A stretch of 61,437 nucleotides of DNA from Treponema sp. (lineage in GTDB: Bacteria; Spirochaetota; Spirochaetia; Treponematales; Treponemataceae): contig SFOB01000026.1 in assembly GCA_004554075.1 (NCBI GenBank), positions 1 through 61,437 on the forward strand. The letters are read 5' to 3'. A model generated the notes under the pieces. That model made no database searches and was not told the origin of the DNA. It saw only the letters and a list, made by a program, of their open reading frames with translations. The position numbers were made by a program, and so were the translations under genes. Shown here in pieces: positions 32,199 through 41,179 of the stretch (position 1 is the stretch's first letter; every line of letters starts with the position of its first letter).

Positions 32199-34973
32199 AT
32201 GGCAACAAAGTATGTTTACTTTTTTGGTAACGGCGACGCTGACGGCGATGAGTCAATGCGCGCTGAACTCGGTGGTAAAGGTGCAAACCTTGCTCAGATG
32301 GCAAAGAAACCTTTAAGTCTTCCAGTTCCACCTGGATTCACAATCACAACAGATGTTTGTCAGGAATTCTACAAGCTCGGTCGCAAGTACCCAGCTGGTT
32401 TGGAAGCAGAAGTTGACAAGTATCTTGCTAAGCTCGAAAAGGCTATGGGCAAGAAGCTTGGTGATGAAAAGGATCCACTTCTCGTTTCAGTACGTTCAGG
32501 TGCTGCAATCTCTATGCCAGGTATGATGGATACAATCCTCAACCTCGGTCTTAATGACAAGGCTGTTCTTGGTCTTGCTGCAAAAACAGGAAATGAAAGA
32601 TTCGCTTGGGATGCTTACCGCCGCTTTATTCAGATGTACGGTGATGTTGCAATGGGCGTTGATCATGACAAGTTCGAAGCAATCATCGAGAAAGTAAAGA
32701 AGATTCGCGGAATCAAAGATGACCCAGAATTGAACGTAGACGAACTCAAGAAGATCGTTGAAGAATACAAGAAGATGTACAAGAAGGAGAAGGGTGAAGA
32801 CTTCCCTCAGGATGCTAAAAAACAGATGTGGGGTGCTATCGGTGCCGTATTCGGTTCTTGGATGAACCCACGTGCTATCACATATCGTAAGCTTAACAAC
32901 ATCAAGGAAGGAGCTCTTAAGGGTACAGCCGTTTCTGTAATGGCAATGGTATTCGGTAACAAGGGTAACACTTCTGGTACTGGTGTATGTTTCTCACGTG
33001 ACCCTTCAACAGGTAAGAACGAATTCATGGGTGAATACCTTATGAACGCTCAGGGTGAAGACGTAGTAGCAGGTATCCGTACACCACAGAAGCTCTCACA
33101 GCTTCAGAAAGAAAATCCAAAGGTATATGACCAGCTCTGCAAGATCCGTGACCGCCTCGAAAAGCACTATCACGATATGCAGGATATGGAGTTCACAGTT
33201 GAAGAAGGTAAACTCTATATGCTCCAGTGCCGCAATGGTAAGAGAACTGGTGCCGCTGCAGTTAAGATGGCTGTAGATATGGTAGCAGAAAAGCTCATCA
33301 CAAAAGAGCAGGCTCTTCTCCGCGTAGAACCAGAGCAGCTCAACCAGCTCCTCCTCCCACAGTTGGACAAGGACGCTGTAAAGAAGGCTACAGAAATCGC
33401 TGCTGGTCTTAACGCTTCTCCAGGAGCTGGATGCGGACAGATCGTATTCACAGCTGATGAAGCAGAAGAATGGGCAAAAGCTGGAAAGAAGGTTCTCCTC
33501 GTTCGTAAGGAAACTTCTCCAGATGATATCGCAGGTATGGCTGTTGCACAGGGTATCCTTACATCAACTGGTGGACGTACATCTCACGCTGCCGTAGTTG
33601 CTCGTGGTATGGGAACTCCTTGTGTTTGTGGTTGTTCTGACGTTACATTCAAAGATGCTAACACAATCGTTGTAAAGGGCAAGTCTTACAAGAAGGGCGA
33701 ATTCCTCACAATCGATGGTGCTACAGGTAAAGTATATGAAGGACAGGTTGCTGTAAAACCTGCAACAATCTCTGGCGACCTCGAAACATTCCTTGGTTGG
33801 GCAGACGAAGTTCGTGCTAAGTCAACACGCAAGACAGCTTCTGGCCAGACAGTTAAGGGCTTCGATGTATACGCTAACGGTGATACACCAAAGAATGCTG
33901 AAGATGCATTCCGCTTCGGTGCAAAGGGTATTGGTCTTTGCCGTACAGAACATATGTTCTTCGACGAACCAAAACTTACTGCATTCCAGAAGATGATCGT
34001 TTCTGAAAACACAGAAGACCGCAAGAAGAACCTTGCAAAGATTCTTCCACTCCAGCAGAAAGACTTCTACGAAATCATCAAGGCTATGAAGGGTTACCCA
34101 GTAACTATCCGTCTCCTTGACCCACCTCTTAACGAGTTCATCCAGGCTGAATCAAAAGATCAGCTCAATGCTCTTGCTAAGAAACTTGATATGAAGCCAG
34201 CTGCTCTTGCTGTAAAGGTTGCTGCTCTCGACGAACACAACCCAATGCTCGGACATCGTGGATGTCGTCTTGCAATCACATATCCAGAAATCTACGAAAT
34301 GCAGGTTGAAGCAATCGCTCGCGCTACAGCTAAGCTCGACAAAGAAGGCGTTGCTCACGAAGTTCAGATCATGATTCCTAACGTTGTTTCTTACCGTGAA
34401 GTTGAACAGATCCGCGGACAGGCAGAAGCAGTAATTGCTAACGTAAACAAAGAATGTGGTACAAACCTCAAGTTTGCTATCGGTTCTATGGTTGAGTTCC
34501 CAAGAACTGCACTTATCGCTGATAAGGTTGCTAACTTCGCTGACTTCTTCTCATTCGGTACAAACGACCTTTCTCAGACAACATTCGGCTTCAGCCGTGA
34601 TGACTATGGTAAGTTCATCGAGTCTTACCTCGATCAGAGAATCCTCGAAGACGATCCATTTGCTACACTTGATCCAGATGGTCCAGGTGCTCTTATGGAA
34701 ATCGCAGAAGCTAAGGGACGTTCAGTTAAGAAGAACCTCCACCTTGGTATCTGTGGTGAGCATGGTGGAGACCCAGCTTCTATCGCTCTCTGCTACAAGA
34801 TTGGTTTGAACTACGTATCTTGTTCACCATTCCGTGTACCACTTGCTCGTCTTGCTGGTGCTCAGGCTGTTATTAAGGCAAATGCTAAGCCAGCTGCAAA
34901 GAAGGCTCCTGCAAAGAAGCCTGCTGCTAAGAAGGCAACAACTGCTGCTAAGAAGCCAGCTGCCAAAAAATAA
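32199..34973 (+). CDS. ppdK: Pyruvate, phosphate dikinase with Lys/Ala-rich C-terminal tail
   Basis: A 924-residue enzyme interconverting pyruvate + ATP + Pi and PEP + AMP + PPi. ATG 32199 (MATKYVYFFGNGDADG) is chosen over 32166 because TGGAG stands 8 bases upstream. The nucleotide-binding domain is at the N-terminus (GGKGANLAQM, SVRSGAAISMPGMMDTILN). The phospho-His swivel domain has GGRTSHAAVVARGMGTPCVCG near residue 455, and the PEP/pyruvate barrel ends with the active Cys in GICGEHGGDP. After the usual end (RLAGAQAVI), about 30 extra residues are almost only Ala, Lys and Pro (AAKKAPAKKPAAKK-type repeats). Such a tail is not part of the family. Sugar-fermenting treponemes are expected to use this enzyme in PPi-linked glycolysis. 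Confidence 0.96.
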   Translation: MATKYVYFFGNGDADGDESMRAELGGKGANLAQMAKKPLSLPVPPGFTITTDVCQEFYKLGRKYPAGLEAEVDKYLAKLEKAMGKKLGDEKDPLLVSVRSGAAISMPGMMDTILNLGLNDKAVLGLAAKTGNERFAWDAYRRFIQMYGDVAMGVDHDKFEAIIEKVKKIRGIKDDPELNVDELKKIVEEYKKMYKKEKGEDFPQDAKKQMWGAIGAVFGSWMNPRAITYRKLNNIKEGALKGTAVSVMAMVFGNKGNTSGTGVCFSRDPSTGKNEFMGEYLMNAQGEDVVAGIRTPQKLSQLQKENPKVYDQLCKIRDRLEKHYHDMQDMEFTVEEGKLYMLQCRNGKRTGAAAVKMAVDMVAEKLITKEQALLRVEPEQLNQLLLPQLDKDAVKKATEIAAGLNASPGAGCGQIVFTADEAEEWAKAGKKVLLVRKETSPDDIAGMAVAQGILTSTGGRTSHAAVVARGMGTPCVCGCSDVTFKDANTIVVKGKSYKKGEFLTIDGATGKVYEGQVAVKPATISGDLETFLGWADEVRAKSTRKTASGQTVKGFDVYANGDTPKNAEDAFRFGAKGIGLCRTEHMFFDEPKLTAFQKMIVSENTEDRKKNLAKILPLQQKDFYEIIKAMKGYPVTIRLLDPPLNEFIQAESKDQLNALAKKLDMKPAALAVKVAALDEHNPMLGHRGCRLAITYPEIYEMQVEAIARATAKLDKEGVAHEVQIMIPNVVSYREVEQIRGQAEAVIANVNKECGTNLKFAIGSMVEFPRTALIADKVANFADFFSFGTNDLSQTTFGFSRDDYGKFIESYLDQRILEDDPFATLDPDGPGALMEIAEAKGRSVKKNLHLGICGEHGGDPASIALCYKIGLNYVSCSPFRVPLARLAGAQAVIKANAKPAAKKAPAKKPAAKKATTAAKKPAAKK

Positions 34974-34982
34974 TCATACTGA

Positions 34983-35175
34983 CAGGCACATGCGTGCCTG
35001 CAGTATATTATGTTTAATCTCATGACGCTAACGCGCATGAGAAACTAGTTTCGTGCCGACAAACTCGCTTTCGCTCGTTTGCGGCACAAACCATAGGGAA
35101 AAGGAATCCTTGCTTTCGCTCGGATTCCTTTTTTTATGAGACTTGAAACCTTGCTTCGCTCGGTTTCTTTTTTTT
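34983..35175. repeat. Tandem hairpin array downstream of ppdK, ending in two U-tract terminators
   Basis: Successive inverted repeats fill the gap between the convergent ppdK and S41 protease genes. They are CAGGCAC/GTGCCTG (34983-35000), TCATGACGC/GCGCATGA (35020-35040) and GAAACTAGTTTC (35041-35052). Then come GTGCCGACAAAC/GTTTGCGGCAC (35053-35087), AAGGAATCC/GGATTCCTT plus T-run (35101-35134), and GAAACC/GGTTTC plus T8 (35145-35175). The last three share a loop of the form GCTT(T)CGCTC. The T-tracts face the plus strand, so they back up termination of a strongly expressed gene. Confidence 0.85.
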
Positions 35176-35204
35176 GCCAATTGAACTCTTTTTCTCGGTT
35201 TGGC

Positions 35205-36842
35205 TTATTGCAGCTGCCACTTGTCCAGCCCCTGGAGGGCACTTTCAAGTTCCGGGTCATCAATCAGATTACAAAGTGTATTTAGAAGATTGTAGTGTGT
35301 TACCCAATATTCCGGGAACCAGCCGTAGCCTTCGCCGTGGAAGCCCGGGTAATTAAAGGCCTCGGAGCGGCTTCTTGCAGATGGAATGTAAAGCCAGAGG
35401 CCTGAGTTTGGTAAAACTGTTGAATATGGATTAATGTAGAAAACAGCTCCCTGAGTGTTTTCTCCAAGATGATGAACTTTTACATCAGCTTTTTCTGCAA
35501 GCGCATTCAAAAAGGCAACAGAATATTCAGAACATGAAGCAGAATATCTGTCTGTGAGAATATAAATATCACCGGAAAAATCTGCAGGTGGTAATTCCTG
35601 AATATTTGTTTCTGCTGACTTGTATTTTATAACCGACTGATATGGATAAAATAATTCTGCAATGCAAGGCCATTTAATCTGTTTTCTTCTTATCTTTATC
35701 TGGGCCTTTTCATATCTCATAAAATCAGTTTCCTGTTCTTTTGCCTGTTTTCTGAATTTAAGTTTTTTGATTTTTTCTTTTATATTCTTAAAATCCCAGT
35801 AAAATCTGCTTTTCGCAAATTCAGGAGACATAACTGTGTATTCACCATCATCAATCATATTGGAAACAAAAGTAATCAAATCGGATGAAATATCTTCTGT
35901 CTTGTTATAAAAAAGATATGTATAAAGCATGGCAGCACGCCAGAGTTCGCCGCCGCCGTTACTTCGTAAATCAATTATAATCTGTTTTTTACCGATAGAC
36001 TTGTTCTTTGCATTTTCGCAGAGGGTTTTGAATTCCTGTTCTCCCATTACAGAACCGCCGTTGAAAACAAAGTTTACAAGAGAAATATAAAGAGTGTCTT
36101 TTGTTTCTCTCATGCCCTGAAGTTTTCCTGCAGTATCGAGTCTGTTGTTTGTAATTACAGGAACAGTAACTTTTTTGCCGTCGAAAGAAAGAATCAGATT
36201 ATTAAGATTCTGGCGGGAAAGAGTTCCAAGCCGGTAGATTTTTTTTTGGCCATCGAACCAGTCAAAAAGCATAGTGTTCGGGCCGGTATATTCCTGGCCA
36301 GGCTTTACATCGGCCGGAACATATTTTCCAAGAGCCTTGATTCTTTTTTCCGGAAGATTTTCACGCTCGTTTTTTACAACGATGTATTTTGTTTTTCCTC
36401 CAGCCTCTACTGCTTCTACGTAAATATCAGAGTAATAAAGATAGTATGGAAATTTACTGCTGCCGCCAATTGAAAAATGCTGGTCTTCAATGGCGTGATT
36501 ATTAATGATGTGCTTTTGGGCAGCGTTAATTAGAGTTCCGCTGTCATAAGTTTTTCCGTGCTTATCTTTATCACAATCTTTTTTGATGTCTGCAATAATC
36601 TTGTCGATGTCGTAGCCTTTTTCTAGCATCTCAGGATAGCCGCAGTAGATAGTGGTCATGTAATATTTGAGGTAATCTAAATCTTCATTAAGTTCTTTTT
36701 CTGTGAGAACCTTTTTATTCTTTCCTTTTGTAACCAGCTTTTTTGAAGGAACAGGACTTATAAGATGCCCGATTAAGGCTGCAAGAAAAAGACTTGCAAT
36801 CAGGGAGCAGGGAATTATCCAGAATAAATGTCTTTTTTTCAT
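35205..36842 (-). CDS. S41-family C-terminal-processing-like serine protease, membrane-anchored
   Basis: A 545-residue protein with an N-terminal membrane anchor or uncleaved signal (LFWIIPCSLIASLFLAALIGHLI). The S41 core is in the second half: KQIIIDLRSNGGGELWRAAM near residue 290, and ILTDRYSASCSEYSVAFLNAL near 430 holding the presumed nucleophile Ser. LGENTQGAVFYINPYSTVLPNSGLWLYIPSARS follows as the family's later strand region. A charged insertion rich in Lys (~345-390) interrupts the domain. It lies 18 bases after a lipoprotein gene and is probably cotranscribed with it. Target proteins are not evident; no PDZ domain is clear. Confidence 0.82.
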   Translation of the reverse strand: MKKRHLFWIIPCSLIASLFLAALIGHLISPVPSKKLVTKGKNKKVLTEKELNEDLDYLKYYMTTIYCGYPEMLEKGYDIDKIIADIKKDCDKDKHGKTYDSGTLINAAQKHIINNHAIEDQHFSIGGSSKFPYYLYYSDIYVEAVEAGGKTKYIVVKNERENLPEKRIKALGKYVPADVKPGQEYTGPNTMLFDWFDGQKKIYRLGTLSRQNLNNLILSFDGKKVTVPVITNNRLDTAGKLQGMRETKDTLYISLVNFVFNGGSVMGEQEFKTLCENAKNKSIGKKQIIIDLRSNGGGELWRAAMLYTYLFYNKTEDISSDLITFVSNMIDDGEYTVMSPEFAKSRFYWDFKNIKEKIKKLKFRKQAKEQETDFMRYEKAQIKIRRKQIKWPCIAELFYPYQSVIKYKSAETNIQELPPADFSGDIYILTDRYSASCSEYSVAFLNALAEKADVKVHHLGENTQGAVFYINPYSTVLPNSGLWLYIPSARSRSEAFNYPGFHGEGYGWFPEYWVTHYNLLNTLCNLIDDPELESALQGLDKWQLQ

Positions 36843-36860
36843 AATGCGTGCATCCTTTTA

Positions 36861-37994
36861 TTAAAGAGATTTCAGGGCCTGAGGAAGATAATTTACAAGG
36901 AAGCTTTCAAAATCAGGATATGTTTCGCGGTTAGCCTGATAATAATCTGTAAGGGCAATAAGCTGATCAGGATCTTTGTAAAGATAGTTTGTAGTAATTG
37001 TGTTTTTAATTGCTGTTCCAATTTCTTCATGCTCTTTTGCAAGGTCATAATCTAAGGTACAGACAATTGAAAAAAGTGTTGCTGAAGTTGATTTTACAAG
37101 AATATCTGTTACTTTATCTGTCAGCTGATTTTCATCGTAAATCTTTTTAATGAGCCTTGTAAGGTCTTCTGAGAAAAGGTCCCAGTGTTTTTCAAGTAAG
37201 TCAAAAACATATGAAGCGGTAATATTCAAAGTGGAATTATAGTTATTCCAGTCATTATCTTTTGTCCAGTAGGCACCGGCAATCTGAGTAATTACACTTT
37301 TGTCATCTTTAAATGAAAGTGGGAGTGCAAAATAATAGCCTGAGGTAAGTGTAGAACTGTAAAAAAGATATTCAGGTTTTGAATCAGGGACAAAGAAATA
37401 TTTAGAAATCCAGTCGATGCCTTTAATGTTGAAGGTTTGATATTCCATTTCGGCTATTGCCTGGCGTTTAAGATGAGCTTCATACAAAAGCCATATTCGG
37501 GCATAATTAGAAGTATTAGCAAAGTCGTTAAACTGGCTGATAAAAGATTTCAGGTTAATTCCCTTCCAGAAGCTTTCAATTTCTTTTGGCAATTCCTTTT
37601 GTTTGATTGTCATCTGTGTCATGTCATCTGAAATATACTGGGCTATTGCAAGGGCAGAGCGGTAGCCGTCTTTATAATTTTTTGAACGGCTTTTTATTTC
37701 CTTTACAAAGGGATGGTCTTTCTGTTTTGCAAAGAGATTATCAACACCATCTACAAATTGTGAATAGTCCTGATTATAGTAATTGTTTGAAAAAGGCTGA
37801 ACTTCGGCAAGGCGAAGGGCAATCAGAAGCAGCTCAAGCTTAGGTTCAACTTTTACTGTTATATTATCTGCCTGGTAAACAATGGGCTTAATATCTACTG
37901 GCGTTAATTCCGCTTTTTTAGAGCAGGAAACAAAGTTAAGCGATGCTGTGAGGATTACAGCCAGAAGGGGCAGGGTAAGAATAGTTTTTTTCAT
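36861..37994 (-). CDS. Lipoprotein of unknown function (possibly DUF4932-like)
   Basis: A 377-residue protein with a lipoprotein signal peptide: MKKTILTLPLLAVILTASLN followed by the lipobox FVSC, then SKKAELTP. GGAG is well placed before the ATG. The mature part is mostly helical, with LELLLIALRLAEVQPFSNNYYNQ near residue 55 and EIESFWKGINLKSFISQFNDFA near 135. The first of these recalls the start of DUF4932 domains, but I cannot confirm the family. No catalytic motif is evident. It is the first gene of a two-gene minus operon with the S41 protease, so it may be its substrate, adaptor or partner in envelope turnover. Confidence 0.7.
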   Translation of the reverse strand: MKKTILTLPLLAVILTASLNFVSCSKKAELTPVDIKPIVYQADNITVKVEPKLELLLIALRLAEVQPFSNNYYNQDYSQFVDGVDNLFAKQKDHPFVKEIKSRSKNYKDGYRSALAIAQYISDDMTQMTIKQKELPKEIESFWKGINLKSFISQFNDFANTSNYARIWLLYEAHLKRQAIAEMEYQTFNIKGIDWISKYFFVPDSKPEYLFYSSTLTSGYYFALPLSFKDDKSVITQIAGAYWTKDNDWNNYNSTLNITASYVFDLLEKHWDLFSEDLTRLIKKIYDENQLTDKVTDILVKSTSATLFSIVCTLDYDLAKEHEEIGTAIKNTITTNYLYKDPDQLIALTDYYQANRETYPDFESFLVNYLPQALKSL

Positions 37995-38021
37995 TTATTA
38001 ACTCCGTTTTTTTTATTACGT

Positions 38022-38082
38022 CATGCTGAACTTGTTTCAGCATCTATATATTAGATCCCGAAACAAGTTCGGGATGACAAGT
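38022..38082. repeat. Double-unit palindromic repeat (GTCAT..CTGAACTTG family), copy 3
   Basis: Left unit GTCATGCTGAACTTGTTTCAG; inverted right unit ending CCCGAAACAAGTTCGGGATGAC. The arrangement is the same as at 11469-11530: two hairpin-forming units head to head with a short TA-rich middle. It sits between the divergently transcribed lipoprotein gene and pyrF, so it is not a terminator for either. Confidence 0.85.
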
Positions 38083-38159
38083 TAATTATACTATAATAGT
38101 CGCGAAAAAGATAATTTTATTGGTCGTCATAAGCTTTTTTTTATGGTATATTTTTACTT

Positions 38160-39073
38160 ATGAGTAAACACAATATGCAGCTCCTTCAGGAGCTTTCTTT
38201 GAAAAACGGCCCTCTTTGCGTTGGCCTGGATACAGATCCTTCTTATATTTCGGAAAACATTCTTGCCCAGTATGAGACTCCTGCAGCCGCAGTGCTCGCT
38301 TACAACAAGGCAATTATAGACCGCGTTGTGGCAGATAAATCAGCCTGCTGCTTTAAGGTTCAGATTGCCTACTACGAGAGGTTTATTCAGAAACTTTGAA
38401 GTATATTCGCCAGACTGGCCTCATTGCCATTTCAGATATTAAGCGCGGCGACATTGGAGCTACTTCAGACGCTTACGCCCGCGCTCACTTTACCGGCGAC
38501 TTTGAAACAGACATTATTACAGTTAATCCATATATGGGCTTTGATACCTTAAAGCCTTTTACCGCTTACAGCTCACCAGACAAGGGCGGAAAAGGCGCCT
38601 TTGTTCTGCTTTGTACAAGTAACCCTGGTATGACAGATATTGAGCATCAGGAGCTGGCAGAAGGCGGCCTTTTGCTTGAGCGTGTTGGTTCTGAACTTCA
38701 GAGAATCGGTGAAGAATGGCGCTATTCATGTGCAGATTATAACGACCAGACCTGCGGTATTTTTGGTGCAGTTGTTGGTGCTACTCAGGAAGAAGATGCC
38801 CGCTGGCTTCGCGATAAATATGCTGATATCTTCTTTTTGATTCCGGGTTACGGTGCCCAGGGAGGAGCAGCAAGAATTGCGGCTACTCTGCTTGATAAAG
38901 CAGGCGGAGCAGTAAACAGCTCGCGCGGAATCCTCTGCGCCTGGAAAAAGGATGAAAAAATTGCAGCTGCGCGAGATGCCGGCAGCCTTAAGCTTGAAGA
39001 TATTGCAGACGCTGCAGCTCGTGCAAGTCTCTTTAGCAAGAACGATCTGCTGGGAGCAAAGGCAAGCCTTTAA
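38160..39073 (+). pseudogene. pyrF: Orotidine 5'-phosphate decarboxylase, split by a frameshift/small deletion
   Basis: Two frames together make one OMP decarboxylase of the long (group 2) type. Residues 1-79 (38160-38399) run from MSKHNMQLLQELSLKNG through LCVGLDTDPSYI to CFKVQIAYYERFIQKL-stop. From 38396 a second frame (opening with TTG) continues KYIRQTGLIAISDIKRGDIGATSDAYARAH, which holds the catalytic Asp/Lys set DIKRGDI, and ends with GYGAQGGAARIAA. In the second frame the junction reads EVYSETLKYIR, so the break lies near GAGAGG at 38376-38381. About ten family residues after AYYE appear to be missing. It is either a real small deletion with frameshift or an assembly error. TGA and TTG overlap, so reinitiation making a split enzyme is a weak alternative. 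pyrK/pyrD follow directly. Confidence 0.85.
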
Positions 39074-39103
39074 TTTATACAGATTGCACTTATAGGGGGA
39101 AAT

Positions 39104-40933
39104 ATGTTCACAGATTGTCAGAGAATTCCATATCCGGTTTTTGCAAAGGGAGAAGTTACAGACTGTGCTTTTGTTGTAGGCGCTATTCCTTTTGGTAGTG
39201 TTTCTTTATTAAAGGTTCGTCTGGAATCTGGTTCACAGGAGCCTGCTGCCGGTCAGTTTTATATGCTCCATGCAATCCGGTCGGATGTTCTTCTTGGCCG
39301 CCCTATAAGTATTTATCATTCAGAAAAAAAAGCTGATGGTTCGGTTGAGCTTTCGTTTTTGATTCTGCTCAAGGGCAAAGGCACCCGCGAACTGTGCTCT
39401 CTGGAGCCCGGTGACAAAATCAATCTGATTGGCCCATGCGGTAATAGATTCCCACGACCGGTGGTTGAGTGCGCGCAGGGCGCGTGTATCGAAACCACCC
39501 GTAAAGTCCTCATCATCGGTGGTGGAATCGGCGTTGCCCCTGTTGCAGGCTTTGCAGAAACTCTTCCTGAAAAATCTTACGACTTTTACGCATCTTTCAA
39601 AAGCGGATCTTATGCCCTGGAAAATGTAAAGGCAGATAAGCTTGTAATCACAACTGATGACGGCAGCGTAGGTGTACACGGAATGCTGCCAGCCGCCCTC
39701 TCCGAGGACACTCTCCGCCAAGGCAACTATTCTGAAGTCTTTGCCTGCGGACCAACTCCAATGCTGGCTTATATCCAGAAAATCTGCCAGGCTGTCGGCG
39801 TAAAGTGCTGGCTCAGCATGGAAGCCCACATGGCCTGCGGTGTTGGAGTATGTCTTGGCTGTGTAATCGATACAACAGAAGGCAAAAAGCGCTGCTGTAA
39901 AGAAGGCCCTGTTTTTGACGGAGATATTTTGATTTTTAAGCCGGTTACAGAAGTTGCCGGAATCAAGGTTCAGCCTCGCCGCGAGCCGCTTGCCGCTGGC
40001 ACAGAACCGGACCTCTCAGTAAACATTGGCGGCGTCACTCTTCCTAATCCGGTAATCGGAAGCTCAGGAACCTTTGGTTTTGGCGTTGAATATAAAACTT
40101 TATTTGATGTAAACCGTTTGGGCGGAATTTCTTCTAAGGGACTTACTCTCGAACCACGCCAGGGTAACGACGGAATCCGCCTGCACGAAACTCCAGCAGG
40201 CCTTATGAACTCTATTGGCCTTCAGAATCCTGGAATCCCACATTTTATAGAGCACGAACTTCCAGAAATGCTCAAACTTAAGCCGGTTGCAATTGCAAAC
40301 CTTTCGGGCTCTTCACTCGAAACCTACGTAGAAGGAGCAAAGCTGCTCGATGCAACAGATGTTCCTCTTATCGAACTGAATATTTCCTGCCCTAACGTAT
40401 CTGCCGGTGGTGCTGCTTTTGGCATGACCTGCGTTGGTGCGGCTCAGGCAGTTAAAGCAGTTCGCGCGGTCACCAAAAAGCCTCTTATAGTAAAACTCAC
40501 TCCTCAGTCTCACGAACTGACACAAGTAGCTCTCTCTTGTATAGAAGCGGGGGCCGACGCAATCAGCTTGTGTAACAGCTTCCAGGGAATTGCAATTGAT
40601 ATTGAACGTGGCGTTCCGGTGTTCGAAAAACTCAAGGCTGGCTTTGGCGGCCCTGCTGTTCGCCCTATGGCCGTGCGTCTTGTTTACGAAGTTGTTGAAG
40701 CAATCAATACTCTTCCTGCCGAGCGCCGCGTGCCTGTAATTGCCATTGGTGGAATTGCCACCTGGGAAGATGCCGTCGAGTTCATTATGGCCGGTGCCGC
40801 AGCAGTTCAGGTTGGAACAAATACCTTTGCAAATCCAAATACTATGATAGAAGTGATTGACGGGCTTGCTGCCTTCATGAAGCGTAAAGGCTATCATAAT
40901 ATAGAAGAAATGCGCGGTCTTATCCAGAAATAA
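39104..40933 (+). CDS. pyrD: Fused dihydroorotate dehydrogenase: PyrK electron-transfer domain + PyrD (class 1B)
   Basis: A 609-residue fusion. Residues 1-~300 are PyrK: FAD-binding LGRPISIYH, NAD-binding VLIIGGGIGVAPVAGF, CGPTPML, and a [2Fe-2S] site in CGVGVCLGCVIDT...KRCC. Residues ~303-609 are class 1B PyrD: NIGGVTLPNPVIGSSGTFGFG, SKGLTLEPRQGN, the catalytic Cys in ELNISCPNVSAGG, and IPVIAIGGIATWEDA-like phosphate loop residues. It would oxidise dihydroorotate to orotate and pass electrons to NAD+. In most bacteria the two subunits are separate genes. AGGGGGA precedes the ATG at a good distance. It lies 30 bases behind the broken pyrF. Confidence 0.94.
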   Translation: MFTDCQRIPYPVFAKGEVTDCAFVVGAIPFGSVSLLKVRLESGSQEPAAGQFYMLHAIRSDVLLGRPISIYHSEKKADGSVELSFLILLKGKGTRELCSLEPGDKINLIGPCGNRFPRPVVECAQGACIETTRKVLIIGGGIGVAPVAGFAETLPEKSYDFYASFKSGSYALENVKADKLVITTDDGSVGVHGMLPAALSEDTLRQGNYSEVFACGPTPMLAYIQKICQAVGVKCWLSMEAHMACGVGVCLGCVIDTTEGKKRCCKEGPVFDGDILIFKPVTEVAGIKVQPRREPLAAGTEPDLSVNIGGVTLPNPVIGSSGTFGFGVEYKTLFDVNRLGGISSKGLTLEPRQGNDGIRLHETPAGLMNSIGLQNPGIPHFIEHELPEMLKLKPVAIANLSGSSLETYVEGAKLLDATDVPLIELNISCPNVSAGGAAFGMTCVGAAQAVKAVRAVTKKPLIVKLTPQSHELTQVALSCIEAGADAISLCNSFQGIAIDIERGVPVFEKLKAGFGGPAVRPMAVRLVYEVVEAINTLPAERRVPVIAIGGIATWEDAVEFIMAGAAAVQVGTNTFANPNTMIEVIDGLAAFMKRKGYHNIEEMRGLIQK

Positions 40934-41010
40934 GCTGGTAGTAAGCCAAAATCAGCCGAAATTTTCTGAAAAATCAAAAATAAGAAAATTCTTATCAAAA
41001 AAAGCCTCAC

Positions 41011-41086
41011 TACAACGTTGTAATTTGTGAATTTTTCACTTATTTAACTTTTTTAACCTTGCTTTTTTGTAAAAACGCCTTATTAT
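41011..41086 (+). promoter_or_regulatory. Palindrome and candidate promoter upstream of the giant lipoprotein gene
   Basis: TACAACGTTGTA (41011-41022) is a perfect 12-base palindrome and a possible operator. Downstream, TTGCTT (41059-41064) and TATTAT (41081-41086) are 16 bases apart. The ~90-base leader carries the string GAGGTGTYGATAT twice (41110-41122 and 41169-41181); the second copy is the ribosome site and start codon. Confidence 0.5.
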
Positions 41087-41179
41087 ATCTAGGGTTAAGA
41101 TAATTGGGAGAGGTGTCGATATATATAGATAGGGTTTATTGTTAAAAAAGTGTCAACTTGTGTTTTATGAGGTGTTGAT

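Noticed and set aside
40313..40897. 194-codon minus-strand frame inside the PyrD part
   Set aside because: Shadow of a well-conserved gene without start signals.
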